Assembly (NCBI RefSeq): GCF_003576645.1
Contig: NC_044923.1
Span: 14,150,724 to 14,214,723 of the forward strand
Reading direction: 5' to 3'
Length of the DNA: 64,000 bases
From: Ipomoea triloba
Lineage: Eukaryota; Streptophyta; Magnoliopsida; Solanales; Convolvulaceae
Position 1 is the stretch's first letter. Each line of letters opens with the position of its first letter. Positions 1-16,931 of this stretch are shown one piece after another. Both the position numbers and the translations under genes were made by a program. The notes below the pieces were generated by a model, which did not search any database, was not told where the DNA came from, and saw only the letters and a list, made by a program, of their open reading frames with translations.

Positions 1-240
1 GGGAGGCACCCCAGGGGGAATCGTCTGGGGACCCTCCACGTTCGCTCCGGGAGGCACAGGAGCTGGCCCCTCCACGTTCGCTCCGGGAGGCACAGGAGCT
101 GGCCCCTCCACGTTCGCTCCGGGAGGCACAAGAGCTGGCCCCTCCACGTTCACTCCGGGAGGCACAAGAGCTGGCCCTCCACGTTCGCTCCGGTCCGGGA
201 GGCACAGGAGCTGGCCCAAGGGGAATCGTCACTTATGAGT
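1..240. repeat. 36-bp tandem repeat, about five copies
   Basis: A GC-rich 36-bp unit containing CTCCACGTTCGCTCCGGGAG repeats at 32-67, 68-103, 104-139 and 140-175, then in a slightly altered copy (extra CGGTC, ending near 218). Copies differ by one or a few bases. GGGAATCGTC occurs on both sides of the array (about 16 and 221), so the array may have expanded inside one older element. No open frame is maintained across it. Confidence 0.9.
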
Positions 241-308
241 GAATTGAACCCGGGTTCTCCCAAAATTCCTCCCTACAAAGAGAGCTCACTTGCCACTTGA
301 GCTACCCC
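238..308 (-). mobile_element. tRNA-derived SINE-like head
   Basis: Read on the minus strand, this begins GGGGTAGCTCAAGTGGCAAG, which resembles a pol III A box, and about 45 bases later has GGGTTCAATTC, which resembles a B box (plus strand about 243-260). This spacing is typical of tRNA-derived plant SINEs. It does not fold as a complete tRNA that I can see, and no tail or target duplication is clear. The 36-bp array lies directly downstream on the minus strand and may sit in the SINE body. Confidence 0.5.
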
Positions 309-484
309 ATTGGATTATAACAACTGTTATATGATTTTGTTTTATTAATAAAGAAATTTGTTTTAAAAAAAATACAAAGTTGGTCGACCAATCAAAAATC
401 AAATAAGTCAAAACTTGATAAATCTATAATTTGCTACAACTATTAGTTATCTCATTTAAAATGGTGCTCCTTGATTGACTATAT

Positions 485-492
485 GCAAACCA

Positions 493-530
<38 letters not shown>

Positions 531-550
531 GTGAAGGCAAACCAAAGATT
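485..550 (-). mobile_element. Poly(A)-only retro-insertion with 14-bp target duplication
   Basis: GCAAACCAAAGATT occurs at 485-498 and 537-550. Between the copies are only about 31 T plus GGTGAAG. On the minus strand this is CTTCACC followed by poly(A), the form left by target-primed reverse transcription of a LINE that copied almost nothing but the tail. Confidence 0.8.
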
Positions 551-1081
551 CTATGACAAACTAACAAACCTGACTTGAAATGGTACTTTTCAATTAAAGG
601 ATTGATTATCTCTACTAATTAAGGATTAGCTAATTAATTACATAATCAATCAATTAATGAGAGAATCATTTCAAAAGAAAATTTGGCCCTGTTTGGTAAA
701 TAATCAGTCTATTTTACATATTCTGTGGACACTTTAGTCCTTCTCATGACTTTTCCTATTTTAGTAAGGGCATGTTTGTCTCTTCATAGTTTTCTTTTGT
801 TATTTTTCTGGTTTCAACCGATTTAATTGGTTTAGAATTTTACTAAAAACTAGTTGCAAAATATGGTTATTAACCAATTAAACATGTTGAAACCGAAAAA
901 ATTAAAAAAAGAAAAATATGAAAAGACAAAAATGCCTTACTAAAAATAGGAAAAGTCATGAGAATGATTAAAAGTGTCCAAAAAATAATAATATGGAATG
1001 TTAAATGACAAAAATGATAGTTTGAGACTAAATTTGGAATTGCCACTAAAGACAAGAGGCCTCTTGTAGAATTAACTCTAA
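551..1081. other. AT-rich intergenic sequence, no gene seen
   Basis: No frame with coding character. GGCCCTGTTTGGTAA near 685 resembles one end of a Tourist-type MITE, but I find no matching inverted end. Confidence 0.5.
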
Positions 1082-1382
1082 GGGTGTGTTTGGTTGGTGG
1101 GTTTAGGCATAAGGAATGGGTATGGAAGTGATTGTTTGTGTTTGGTTGATAGATTTTGTGAATGCTACTATGGGTTTGGAATACCCTATTAATGACAAAA
1201 CTCATACCCTTATTAAATAAGGGTTTCATCTCCCTTCCTCCTTTCTTCCCCAACTATTAATAATCATTCCCATTCCACCCAACTACCAAACATGTTAAAT
1301 ACTATCACCAAAACCCATTACCATTACCAAGTATTTGATACCCATTCCGATTCTGATTCCCGTGTGCGAACCAAACGCACCC
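1082..1382. mobile_element. Tourist-like MITE (PIF/Harbinger type)
   Basis: The 301-bp element starts GGGTGTGTTTGGTTGG and ends with the inverted counterpart CGAACCAAACGCACCC. It is flanked on both sides by TAA (1079-1081 and 1383-1385), the 3-bp target preference of PIF/Harbinger elements. It has no transposase frame, so it is non-autonomous. The open frame crossing it is fortuitous. Confidence 0.88.
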
Positions 1383-2343
1383 TAAAAAGAATATAATTAT
1401 TTATTTCGCTTTAAATTCTCAGCATTAATAATCTTCCTATAGCAGAAGTCGGTTTTAACATATATATATATATAGGTGATATCCTAATCATTAGACTTTG
1501 ATTAGAATCACTACAAACTTTAAAAAAATACTTCCATGTTATGGAATAAAAGAAATAAGGTGCTTAAAGGCTGATCATGCAATCACTCCTCAAGTTCCAA
1601 AATAGAGATGACTCATGCTGATGGGAGTTGAACAGAAGTCTTTTATAATGACTAAGCTCTTTCAACAAGTGATAAGCCAACATAGCTAGTTTAGATAGTT
1701 GTCCTATTCTTATATAAATTATTTGTTTACTCCACATCCTGATGCTATATAAACCCACAACTCCTTTGCACAATTAATCAGAAGTGAATACAAGAGAAAT
1801 GAATTCCCTCTTCTCCTTAGTACCATTATATTGCTAGTCTTACTATTACTATTATCATTTTATTATTATTATTATTATTATTATATTATTATTATTATTA
1901 TAAATACTATAGTCCCGATCAAATTCATAACATTCCAAAAGTAATACTATTGCCACACAAGTTGGGAGATTAAAAAAAAGATTAAGAATTTCACCTAAAA
2001 GTAACTCTTTTGTAACATGTGATTATTGATTGATTAATCATTATATAAGAAGTAAAAAAGTTTAAGTATGTAGTATAACTTAAAAAAATAAAATAAAATA
2101 AAATAAAGTGTTGCACACTTGCACTAACAATAATGGTAGGCCACATTACAAGATAGAAAATAAAAATGTTTATGGTCACTTCAATTGGTCAGAAAGGTAA
2201 AATTTTTGTTATAAGAGATCAATGATTGAGTTTCAGCCTTGGAAGTTTTTGAGAGATTGCCCTTTATACGCACTGATCAAAAGTCCAGTCTTTGTTGAGT
2301 TATATCACAATAAAAATAAAAATACTCCATAATTTAATGTTTG
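1383..2343. other. Intergenic, with (TTA)n microsatellite
   Basis: Nothing coding is recognised. A (TTA/TAT)n microsatellite lies at 1857-1902 and short (AAAAT)n repeats near 2086-2107. Confidence 0.5.
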
Positions 2344-2358
2344 TATCAAAATGCATTT

Positions 2359-2572
2359 CTTCTCCGATCCCAAGAGATTGAATTCGCAACTCGAAGGGCG
2401 GCTCCCACACCCCGATCTGACAAAACATGTAGGAGGATGTAAATCATGGTAACACATTGACTCAGCAAGCAGAGACAAATGTCGATGTGCACAAAGGATC
2501 TATCTATTTTGAGTATTATCCCACACTGTCGCTGCCAAATTTCGAACTTTGGTCTGTTATCCAAATAATGCC
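2359..2572. mobile_element. 214-bp insertion with 15-bp target duplication
   Basis: TATCAAAATGCATTT (2344-2358) and TATCAAGATGCATTT (2573-2587) differ at one base and bracket a 214-bp segment less AT-rich than its surroundings. I see no terminal inverted repeat and no poly(A). On the minus strand AGTTCGAAATT about 25 bases in could be a weak B box, so a tail-less SINE is possible. The family is not recognised. Confidence 0.55.
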
Positions 2573-3015
2573 TATCAAGATGCATTTTTGTAATTACTAA
2601 ACAGGGGTTATATCTCTCTCTCTCTCACACACATATTATTGATCAATTGAGAACTGAGTTCTACTACATGAACTCCCATTTTCTACTCCCTCACTTTTAC
2701 TTCCTGACGTGACAAGATATGATAGATTATCTTCATCTTGTGGTTCCCAAGAAAAGTGTCAACATCAAACTTTTGTGTGAGGAAGTATAATTTGGGGGTC
2801 CAAGTAGTATTTTCTATTAAGAACCCTTCCTCTTGTGAAAACCTATGAACCAACATAAATGCACACAAGTGACGACATAGATGCACACAAACTATTCCAG
2901 GAGTTGATTGTGTGCATTGCACTAAAATATAAAATTACGTGCATTTATGTATAAGTTTGCGATTTATGTATAAGTTTGCGAATTCTGACTTGAGGAAGAT
3001 ATTTATTTGAACATC

Positions 3016-3016
<1 letters not shown>

Positions 3017-3063
<47 letters not shown>

Positions 3064-3110
3064 TACACTAGTATTTTGTACGCGCGGTGCGCGAAAACTT
3101 ATGCCCAATA
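3017..3110 (-). mobile_element. (TA)n and Helitron 3' terminus
   Basis: After a (TA)n run, the minus strand reads CGCGCACCGCGCGTACAAAA and then ACTAG followed by T. This GC-rich stem-loop just before CTAG is the standard plant Helitron 3' end, with the terminus at 3068. The body would extend to the right; its 5' end was not found. Confidence 0.65.
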
Positions 3111-3507
3111 TTAAAATATTAATAAATAAAAATAATTAAAATGTATAATTCAAATTATATATACACAAATAATATATGTATTTTATACACATATATGATT
3201 TACCATTCATAGAAACTTAATTAAAATTTAATCAACCATTAAATTGAAATTAATAATTTAAATAAAATGACAATTAAATAATATGAAAAAGATATGATAG
3301 ATATAGGTGTAGGGTAATAATGATGGAGTTAAAATTAACGGTGTTATAACGGTGTAAGGGTAATTTTGTATAACAAGAATGTAATAGGGACAATTTTGTC
3401 TAATAACATTGAAGTGTACAACATTTAAAGTAAAATGTACACATTTATTAGCATTCAAAAAGAGGGACATAAATCAAAGATATAACCTTGATTGAGACTG
3501 TTTTTAG

Positions 3508-3610
<103 letters not shown>

Positions 3611-4115
3611 AGTGTATAATGTATAGCAGTATAGGCCACGAGCATGGCACAAATATACAGTGGTTTGCCTTTACACCCCCACACGCCAACTTTCACTCTC
3701 CACGTTTTTCTTTAGCTGAGTGCTGATGGAAACCCAACACTTTTTGTTTACCCCTTATCTCAATTTCAATTCTTGGCTGCATAGTGAGTATTTCCATATT
3801 AAACAGATTATATATTTTTGTATAATATTAAGTGTATAATAGTCTAACCCACTTCTTCTTTCTCTCTCTCTCTATATATGGTTATATGGCTATATATATA
3901 TATATACATACACCCACACGGTAATCGGTATACGCACATACATATACCCTCAACTCAGCTCATCTCAGCCCATCGTGTATGCCATGGCGAAACGACGCTT
4001 CATTCACTGAAAACTTTGTATGTTGAAAGAGGTAAAAATACTGACTGGGTTTCAAGGTGTATGTTTTTGAAGCACAAAACCGGCCTTTCCGTTCCATTGG
4101 TTTTTATATTCGCTC

Positions 4116-4781
4116 TATAAATGCGGAGTTATTGCACAATTCCCATACCCTTTCTTATACTATTATCCTCTTTCAATTCCGTTAAGAATGACAGTTTTCA
4201 TATCGATTGATTCCTCTCCCTCTTCCCTCTTCCCTCCCGCTAACACTGGTGCATTGTGTATAGAGCAGTATCGCCATTGTTGAAGGTGAGAGAACTTGAA
4301 TACTTTTAGCGACTACTTTTTATTTTGTTTGATTTTATTTTTCCATGGAATAGGATGAACACATGCATGAAGACATTATTGGATAGTTTTGACCAATTCT
4401 CAGTCTTCTGAGATTCTGGCCCCAATTGAAACTGACATTTCATATAATATAGTATCTCCCATAAGGATAGGGATGTCTGTCTTCTAAATAAAGAATCTTA
4501 GAGAGTAATTTGAGGGTATTGTTAGTACAAGTTCCATACTTTTACAGCATTCTAATAATATCATATTCTCTGATTCCTCTTCATTCACGTGATGCTTTCT
4601 TATATTATATGTGATTTTGGGTTTTTTAAATCTTTTGTTTTTATGTGATATGGTATGTCTTAATGAATATCTATTATCTGTGTGTGAATTTCTTTTTCTC
4701 TGTCCTGGGTTTTTGGTAGGTTAGGAAATAGGAACTAAGGATTTTCAAGTTTGATGTGTTTGGGCCTCTGAAGAGCTAGAG
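4116..4781 (+). promoter_or_regulatory. Putative TATA box and leader of the ABCC gene
   Basis: TATAAATG at 4116-4123 is a good TATA-box candidate about 660 bases before the start codon. A plausible leader intron runs from GAAG|GTGAGA (donor at 4286) to TTTTTGGTAG (acceptor ending 4719), leaving a short 5' leader exon and about 60 untranslated bases before ATG 4782. Leader introns are common in plant genes. This is inference from sequence signals only. Confidence 0.4.
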
Positions 4782-10311
<5,530 letters not shown>

Positions 10312-10780
10312 TATCTAATTATTAACCTGGAAACAACACTGCATTAATCCTCAGATCAGAACCCTACGGCTTAAATGGCTGCAAAAGGGAGGGATCAAAA
10401 TGAAAGAAAGATGCATGGTTCATCACTCCTCATCTCACATGTCACCAGATCAGATCAGAGGCGCCAAATTTGTTGAACATGCAAGAGATCGAGTCAGTTA
10501 GGATAGTTTCCTAGAATATCTAACAACTTAGCCATTAGGAAGTGTCAGCCCCCAATGCTGCTCACAATTATTGCTTCTCAAACTTTCTTTCTTTCTTTCT
10601 TTCCAAACAAATTAAACTTCACTTTATACATGTGTCTATCATTTAATATTATAGCTAACAATATATGTAAATCATCTTATCTACTAATACACATCAACCT
10701 AACACTAAAAATATTAAAACAAAACATGAACCAATTGTTATACCATGGATCATCGTCCACTTTGTTAACTATACACACAT
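10312..10780. other. 3' flank of the ABCC gene
   Basis: Presumed 3' untranslated region and terminator of the transporter gene. No poly(A) signal can be assigned with confidence. A (CTTT)n tract lies near 10584-10602. Confidence 0.4.
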
Positions 10781-10907
10781 AATATGTTAACTGCAGTTTG
10801 CAGGAACATATATAATTTGAATGTCGTTTTAGACCAAGATTGTGTATAATATGTTAACTGCAGTTTGCAGGAACATATATAATTTGAATGTCGTTTTAGA
10901 CCAAGAT
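10781..10907. repeat. 67-bp tandem duplication
   Basis: A 60-base stretch starting AATATGTTAACTGCAGTTTG (10781-10840) recurs identically at 10848-10907, a period of 67. No function is apparent. Confidence 0.93.
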
Positions 10908-11051
10908 CTAGAATGCAAAGTGGATCATGGCCTATGCTATAATTTACCTATATCAACGTACTAGATATTGACAGAAGTCTCCCATTTAATATTACAAGTA
11001 ACAGTATAGTTAAAAGATCTACCAAACGATGTGTCTACCATTTTATTTTGT

Positions 11052-11125
11052 TCTGAGGATTGCAATGCTTTTAAGTTAGATATCAACCTTGGTGGATCTC
11101 CTGTAGAATTCCTCACCAAATTGTG
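11052..11125 (-). pseudogene. Inverted partial copy of the last ABCC exon and 3' UTR
   Basis: Read on the minus strand this segment contains GGAGATCCACCAAGG within a longer match to plus-strand 10263-10360, the end of the last ABCC exon with its stop codon and early 3' UTR. It differs by a few substitutions and small deletions, including loss of six or seven bases around the stop. It is non-coding on its own. With the gene about 0.7 kb away in opposite orientation, a read-through transcript could form a hairpin; that consequence is inference. Confidence 0.8.
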
Positions 11126-11563
11126 AGTTAATAAAAATGAGATATACTAGAATGCAATTGATCAAAACAAGTTTAGGGATAAATCTAAGGCACTGATTGG
11201 TTTGAGTTTGGAAAGAGATTAAAATATAATTTAATGGATGGAGTAAAAAAAATCTATCTATACATTAAAAAAAATCATTTAATTTGTTGAATAAAAGAAA
11301 AATAATTTTTTTTGCCCAATTAAAATAACGTAATTTTAAGGTCTTGCATGCAAAAATGTGAAAAGGAAAGTGAAAATATTTTTAATCCATTGCTTATGAA
11401 ATAATCTTTTGAATTAATTGGTGGTTAACTTATTTTTTTTTAATCAGAAAAATAACCATTATTATTACATGATCAATTTCCAATGCAAATATAATATCTT
11501 TATATAATTATATTATATAATAAAACTCCTAGATTTGGCCAATAAAATTTGTCATATAAATAA

Positions 11564-11568
<5 letters not shown>
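11126..11568. other. AT-rich intergenic sequence
   Basis: No coding or RNA signal is recognised here. Confidence 0.5.
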
Positions 11569-11617
<49 letters not shown>

Positions 11618-12060
11618 CAGTCCCCGTGCGGTTGTGAGGTGGCTTTAGGTGCGTAACTTTCTTCTTAAGGTGTGCAATTTTTCTTCTTAAGGTGCGTGAT
11701 TTGTATATTTAAGATGTGTGAGTGTTAAAGCTTAAGGTGCATGATTTTTTTCTAAAGTGCGTGATATGTATGCTTAAGGTGCGTGAGTTGTTGAAACTTA
11801 AAGGTGCGTTATTTTAAAACATTAGGTACATGATTTGTGTTCTTAAGGTGCGTAGTTTATGTACTTAAGTTGTGCAGTGTATTCTCAGCTGAAGGTGCAC
11901 CATTTAAAAACTTTAGTTGCGTGCTTTAGGTTTTAGCTTAAGGTGCATAGTTTGTGTGCTTAAGGTGCGTCGTTTTAATGTTTAAAGTGAGTAACGCACA
12001 ACCGCACGGGAAGATATACCCGCACCTGCATGTACCCTTCCCTATATATATATATATATG
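11569..12060. mobile_element. TA-microsatellite-flanked repeat, copy T1
   Basis: (TA)n at 11569-11614 and 12043-12059 brackets a 428-bp core. Near its left end is CCCCGTGCGGTTGTG and near its right end the inverse CACAACCGCACGGG. The core is a degenerate array of about 20-30 bp units around CTTAAGGTGCGTGATTT. It shares the CCCGTGCGG-type ends and flanking microsatellites with seven other copies in the window. Confidence 0.7.
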
Positions 12061-12144
12061 TAAATATTAAGATCATAATGTAGTTGGATATTAGGGTTAA
12101 AGTATTGTGATGGACTTGATTTTTTTTTGGCCGAATTGTTGGCA

Positions 12145-12406
12145 AATTATTGTGTGGACAATGGTTTACATAGTTGTGTGGACCATGAATATAAGATACA
12201 TTTTTATTATACTAAAAGTACATTATTTTTGTATTGAAGGTACATTATTTCATATTATATATAAAATATTGTACCTTCAGTACTTAAATAATATACCCTA
12301 AAATAATGTACTTTATGTACAAAAATAATGTACTTTTAATATATTTAAAATGTATTTTTTATTTATGGTCCACACAACTATGTGGACCATGATCCATACA
12401 ATAATT
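12145..12406. mobile_element. Foldback MITE, 262 bp
   Basis: AATTATTGTGTGGACAATGG at the left matches AATTATTGTATGGATCATGG read on the minus strand at the right. The similarity continues inward through CATAGTTGTGTGGACCAT and AAAAGTACATTATTTTTGTA almost to the centre, so the whole element is an imperfect palindrome. No coding capacity. The superfamily is uncertain. Confidence 0.75.
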
Positions 12407-12896
12407 ATGAGAATTGTTTGTTTGGGCTAATACGATTATAATGGATTACTGTAAATGCATATTTTAGTTTTGTTTTATTAGGTTTTGTATTTATATAGTT
12501 TTGTTTAATTTTCGATAAATAGTCTATTGGTAATAATATATTAAAAATTATTTTTTATTATATTTAATAAGTATTAACTTTTATTAAACTTGATAATTCT
12601 TATACAAATTTTGCATATTTTTATTTTATATTTTTTGTTCCATGTGTCTATGTATACGTATATACCTAATGAGATCTTTATACAACTAGTATTAGGGTTA
12701 ATGGATTGATATGATCGTTTATTTTATTTTTTTATATTTTGGCCAAGACAATTGTAATGAGATGATGCTAATATATATTTTTAGGTTTATTTCATTGGAT
12801 TTTGTATTTATTCATCTATTAATTGTGTTTTATTTATTCATTTAGATGAATAAAATAATATTAATGATTATATTATGTATGTATCTATATTAAATG

Positions 12897-12905
<9 letters not shown>
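12407..12905. other. AT-rich intergenic sequence
   Basis: No gene or RNA signal is recognised. Confidence 0.5.
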
Positions 12906-12981
<76 letters not shown>

Positions 12982-13402
12982 TGTTGGGCCACGCTTTTCC
13001 GTATGATCGGTGCAAAATACACCACTATGTATACAAATTTGCACCATTCAATGTTAGAAAATGCATCACAATGAAAATACACAAAAAAACACCAAAAAGC
13101 ACACCACACACTCAAAATAATGCACCATAACTCTTCTGTCTCTAATGGTGCATTTCCTAACACTGTGTGGTGTATATTTGCACACCTAGTGGTGTGTTTT
13201 TTGGTGCATTTTCTAACACTGTGTGGTGTATATATTTGCATACCTAGTGGTGTGTTTTTTGGTGATGCGTAACTAACGGTGCATATTTGTGTGGTGTATT
13301 TTTTAACATTGAGTGGTGTATATCTGTATACATAGTGGTGAGGCCGCATGTTAAGACGCATCCACACTTGATTATGAATATATATATATATATATATATA
13401 TA
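12906..13402. mobile_element. Microsatellite-flanked repeat, copy T2
   Basis: (TG)n(AG)n at about 12908-12979 and (TA)n at 13379-13402 flank a 400-bp core built of inverted and repeated phrases such as CACCACTATGTATAC and CATTGAGTGGTGTATA. Its ends (GTGTTGGGCCACGCTTTTCCG and GCATGTTAAGACGCATCCACAC) correspond to those of copies T3 to T7. A duplicated 30-bp phrase containing GCTATGGATYCTGTGAGAACC follows at about 13403-13475. Confidence 0.65.
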
Positions 13403-13504
13403 TGCTATGGATCCTGTGAGAACCCTTGATTATGACTCTATATATATATGCTATGGATTCTGTGAGAACCCTTCCATAAGAGAGAAATAACTAGGACCCT
13501 GTCC

Positions 13505-13612
13505 CAACATCATGGAGCCCACGGGTGTGCTGCATTGCCGAGTTTTAAACCCTGGTCTCTTATCAAATTCTGTCTATTTAATCAATGAGCTAAGTCCATG
13601 CAAGCTACAATA
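13505..13612 (-). mobile_element. Weak tRNA-like (SINE-type) segment
   Basis: On the minus strand TGGACTTAGCTCATTG and CCAGGGTTTAAAAC have A-box and B-box spacing. It is probably a decayed SINE. No other support. Confidence 0.25.
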
Positions 13613-13829
13613 ATTGTTTTTTTCAAATATATATAGAAGCTAATTTTCCCACCAGAATTTACTTTCTAAATCAGGAAATAAAAATTTAATTTACCATTTA
13701 CATTATAATTCTTGTATTACTGTGACATCTAAAAAGTTTCTGGCCAATATTATCCTCAATTTGTGGAATTCGATAGGGGTTCACTATACTAGCGAATTGT
13801 GTTAAAATATTGACTAGTGTTGGAATAGA

Positions 13830-14640
13830 TTTGTTGGTCTTTAACTCCTAACCGGTAAATTATGATTTATAGGATAATGTACGTATAAATTGAGGTAATA
13901 GAGAGAGTATAGAGACAAGGAGAAAAGGGAGGAAGCATTCTCATTCATCTTCTTGATCAATCCATTATAAGCATATATATAACTATCATAATAACGAAAA
14001 ACCATAATGACATATATAAATACTACCGTTACAACTGTTATATAATATACTAATAATGTCCACAATTAACAAATATTTATAACACTCCCCCTTGGACATT
14101 ATTTGATAATGATCTTGCTTCGTTAAAGAAAACTTGCTAGGAAAACCCAGTGGGAAAAACCTAGACAAGAAAAGAGTACAAGGTATATGAATGGCATATT
14201 CAAATACTTTCATGTCTCGTTAAAAACTTCACTAGGAAAACCACGTGGGAAAAACCTAGTTGAAGAAAATAGTACATGCATGATATTTATAAACTCATAT
14301 ATAGTCCTGATTGCCTCATTAAAAGTCTTATACTAAGAAAACCCAGTGGAAAAAAACTTAGTTAAGGAAAAGAGTACAACCATAACTTTCTGCATTTAAT
14401 CTTCAGAATTTGCAAGAGTTGGTGGTCTTCTGGACTAATTAACTTACGTGTATGTTGTTGCTCCCCTTGAAGAAAACAACCTTCCTGATTGCCTCGTTAA
14501 AAACCTTACACTAAGAAAACCCAGTTGGAAAAACTTAGTTAAGGGAAAAAGAGTACAATCATAAGCCTTCAAGACATAATCATCAGGATTTCGGGGTTCG
14601 TCTATTTAAGTATTTATTTGCAACTTTCTCCCCGTTTATT
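13830..14640 (-). mobile_element. Copia-like LTR/leader remnant with about 98-bp internal repeats
   Basis: The phrase containing CTAGGAAAACCCAGTGGGAA occurs in four related versions near 14118, 14216, 14314 and 14491, each followed by an AAGAGTACAA-like string. Such repeats are familiar from non-coding ends of plant copia-type elements. Orientation and exact family are inferred. No open frames of the element are present. Confidence 0.4.
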
Positions 14641-14644
14641 ATAT

Positions 14645-14965
14645 CACTACTACAGAAATTACATACAACATCGGCTAATTAACGTCGGCTAAATAATTAG
14701 CTGACGTTATATGTTATTTAAATAATTAAAAATTAAAAAAAAACCCTTTAACGTCGGTTATTAGGTAATAACAGACGTTAAAGGTTTGAACCTACTACGC
14801 GATACGATGTCGGCTAGGTGTTTAGCCACGTCGTATCGCATAGGAAATCAACCCCCGGCGCGATACGACGTCGGCTAGGACATTAGCCGACGTCGTATCG
14901 CTCCGAATCTTTTAATTTGAACCTACAACGTCGGTTACTATAAATAACCGACGTTGTAGGGTTTT
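14645..14965 (+). mobile_element. CACTA (En/Spm) element terminus with subterminal hairpins
   Basis: CACTACTACAGAAA starts at 14645 and matches the CACTA terminal signature. The next 300 bases hold five inverted pairs built on ACGTCGGCTA or CGATACGACGTCGGCT (about 14680-14710, 14749-14791, 14801-14841, 14858-14901, 14929-14957). Subterminal inverted repeats are the transposase-binding arrangement known for CACTA elements. The opposite end and the 3-bp target duplication were not found; the gap at 15342 may hide them. Confidence 0.7.
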
Positions 14966-15341
14966 TAATAAGGTCTGGGGCCGCGAATTTCAAACCAAAT
15001 TTCAGACCATAATAACCTAAACTTCCTCGCACACCTCCAAGCCTGAAACACAAGAAAGTCGGACATCCATTAATCATGTAATCATTAAATTAGTTTTTTA
15101 TGGGAAGCCCAAAAGTTTAAAAGATAATGTCAAAAGTTTTGTGTGCTATTTAATTTCAGTTTTACTAATAATTGGGACAGTATTGTGTGCTACTTTGCAG
15201 CACACTTTAAGGTTTTTAATAATGTCTCATGTTTTCAAGAATAGAAAAGTTTCTATTATAACAAAAATTTTAATAGTATATTACTGTTTTCACCCCTTAG
15301 TATAGTTTATCTTACCACCCCCCCCCCCCCCCCCCCCCCCC

Positions 15342-16041
15342 NNNNNNNNNNNNNNNNNNNNNNNNNNNNNNNNNNNNNNNNNNNNNNNNNNNNNNNNNNN
15401 NNNNNNNNNNNNNNNNNNNNNNNNNNNNNNNNNNNNNNNNNNNNNNNNNNNNNNNNNNNNNNNNNNNNNNNNNNNNNNNNNNNNNNNNNNNNNNNNNNNN
15501 NNNNNNNNNNNNNNNNNNNNNNNNNNNNNNNNNNNNNNNNNNNNNNNNNNNNNNNNNNNNNNNNNNNNNNNNNNNNNNNNNNNNNNNNNNNNNNNNNNNN
15601 NNNNNNNNNNNNNNNNNNNNNNNNNNNNNNNNNNNNNNNNNNNNNNNNNNNNNNNNNNNNNNNNNNNNNNNNNNNNNNNNNNNNNNNNNNNNNNNNNNNN
15701 NNNNNNNNNNNNNNNNNNNNNNNNNNNNNNNNNNNNNNNNNNNNNNNNNNNNNNNNNNNNNNNNNNNNNNNNNNNNNNNNNNNNNNNNNNNNNNNNNNNN
15801 NNNNNNNNNNNNNNNNNNNNNNNNNNNNNNNNNNNNNNNNNNNNNNNNNNNNNNNNNNNNNNNNNNNNNNNNNNNNNNNNNNNNNNNNNNNNNNNNNNNN
15901 NNNNNNNNNNNNNNNNNNNNNNNNNNNNNNNNNNNNNNNNNNNNNNNNNNNNNNNNNNNNNNNNNNNNNNNNNNNNNNNNNNNNNNNNNNNNNNNNNNNN
16001 NNNNNNNNNNNNNNNNNNNNNNNNNNNNNNNNNNNNNNNNN
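15342..16041. other. Assembly gap, 700 N, between poly-C runs
   Basis: About 25 C precede the gap and about 19 C follow it. No sequence is known inside. The poly-C edges resemble those of the 17606-18553 gap, where the edge sequence appears to be artefact. Confidence 0.9.
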
Positions 16042-16931
16042 TTCCCCCCCCCCCCCCCCCCCAAATTTAATAGTATAGTCATCTTTTATTAGATATTAAA
16101 GCACGTAAGTACATTACAATAATAAATCTTGATTCAAGTATTGTTGAACCCTTATTCAGGCATACATTGATGCAAATTGGGAAGAAGTTGTGAAATCTTT
16201 GATTAGGGCTGCTAAAGTTGATGTTAAGGACTTCAAGAATTTAGCAAGTATTTTAATTGTTAATATACAGTTAAATGTGTACATTTGTTTATCGGCTGGT
16301 TGTAACTTTTTGTTTACTGGGTGTAGGATAAAGGATTACTTAAATGTGTAATGCCTCTTAGTTAATGCATTTTAGGTGTGAAAAAAAAAAAAGCAGTAGT
16401 CCATTTTAGTGTTAAAGAAAAAGAAGTCAGTATTGATAAAAAGTATTAGTACATTTTTAATAAGTAACTACAATGGCTCTTACTTAATACATTTTAGATG
16501 TTAAAAAAAAAAACTCTGTGATTCTAAATACACTGTAGAAATTTCTAAACTATATCTAAAGTGCTTTGTGTTGCTTTGTCTTGTATTCATATGGGTGCTT
16601 GACAATGTTGCTTTGTCATGTATTCACTTGGTGGTTCACAGTGTTGCTTTGTCTTGTATTCTTTATAAAGCGTAAAGAATTTATTGATTGCTGCCATATT
16701 GGTACTTCTAGCTGCTTTTCCAATGCCTGATTTAGACCTGCAAATCTTTAGAAACAACAAGAAGAAAATAGCACAGTGGTAACTTAATAAAGTAGTTCTG
16801 CCATAATCTAGTCCATAAAAAAACATAAATCGGACTTTAGAAAGCCTGCAAATGTCATCCACAAGTAGAACCATTGTCTAGTAGTCAAAAAACTTTAGAA
16901 TCAAAAGTTACAACCCAACCACATTCAGAAC
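16042..16931. other. Low-coding region beyond the RPA-like gene
   Basis: A plus-strand exon-like stretch at about 16157-16248 (reads AYIDANWEEVVKSLIRAAK, preceded by TTATTCAG) and a minus-strand stretch at about 16590-16740 (reads KSGIGKAARSTNMAAINKF) look coding-like. Neither is recognised or linked to a full gene. Confidence 0.3.

Noticed and set aside
1..240. Regular 36-bp repeats suggesting a CRISPR array
   Set aside because: The copies are contiguous with no unique spacers, and the sequence is plant nuclear DNA. It is a simple tandem repeat.
238..308. A true tRNA gene
   Set aside because: A-box and B-box-like strings are present but no full cloverleaf or CCA-ready acceptor stem is visible. 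The same holds for 32551-32690 and 39318-39385.
685..705. GGCCCTGTTTGGTAA as a MITE end
   Set aside because: No matching inverted end or target duplication was found nearby.
15312..16082. Long open frames crossing N runs (also at 17524-18715 and 35654-36477)
   Set aside because: The length comes from unknown bases. Only the RPA-like flanking residues at 17551 and 18600-18832 are meaningful.
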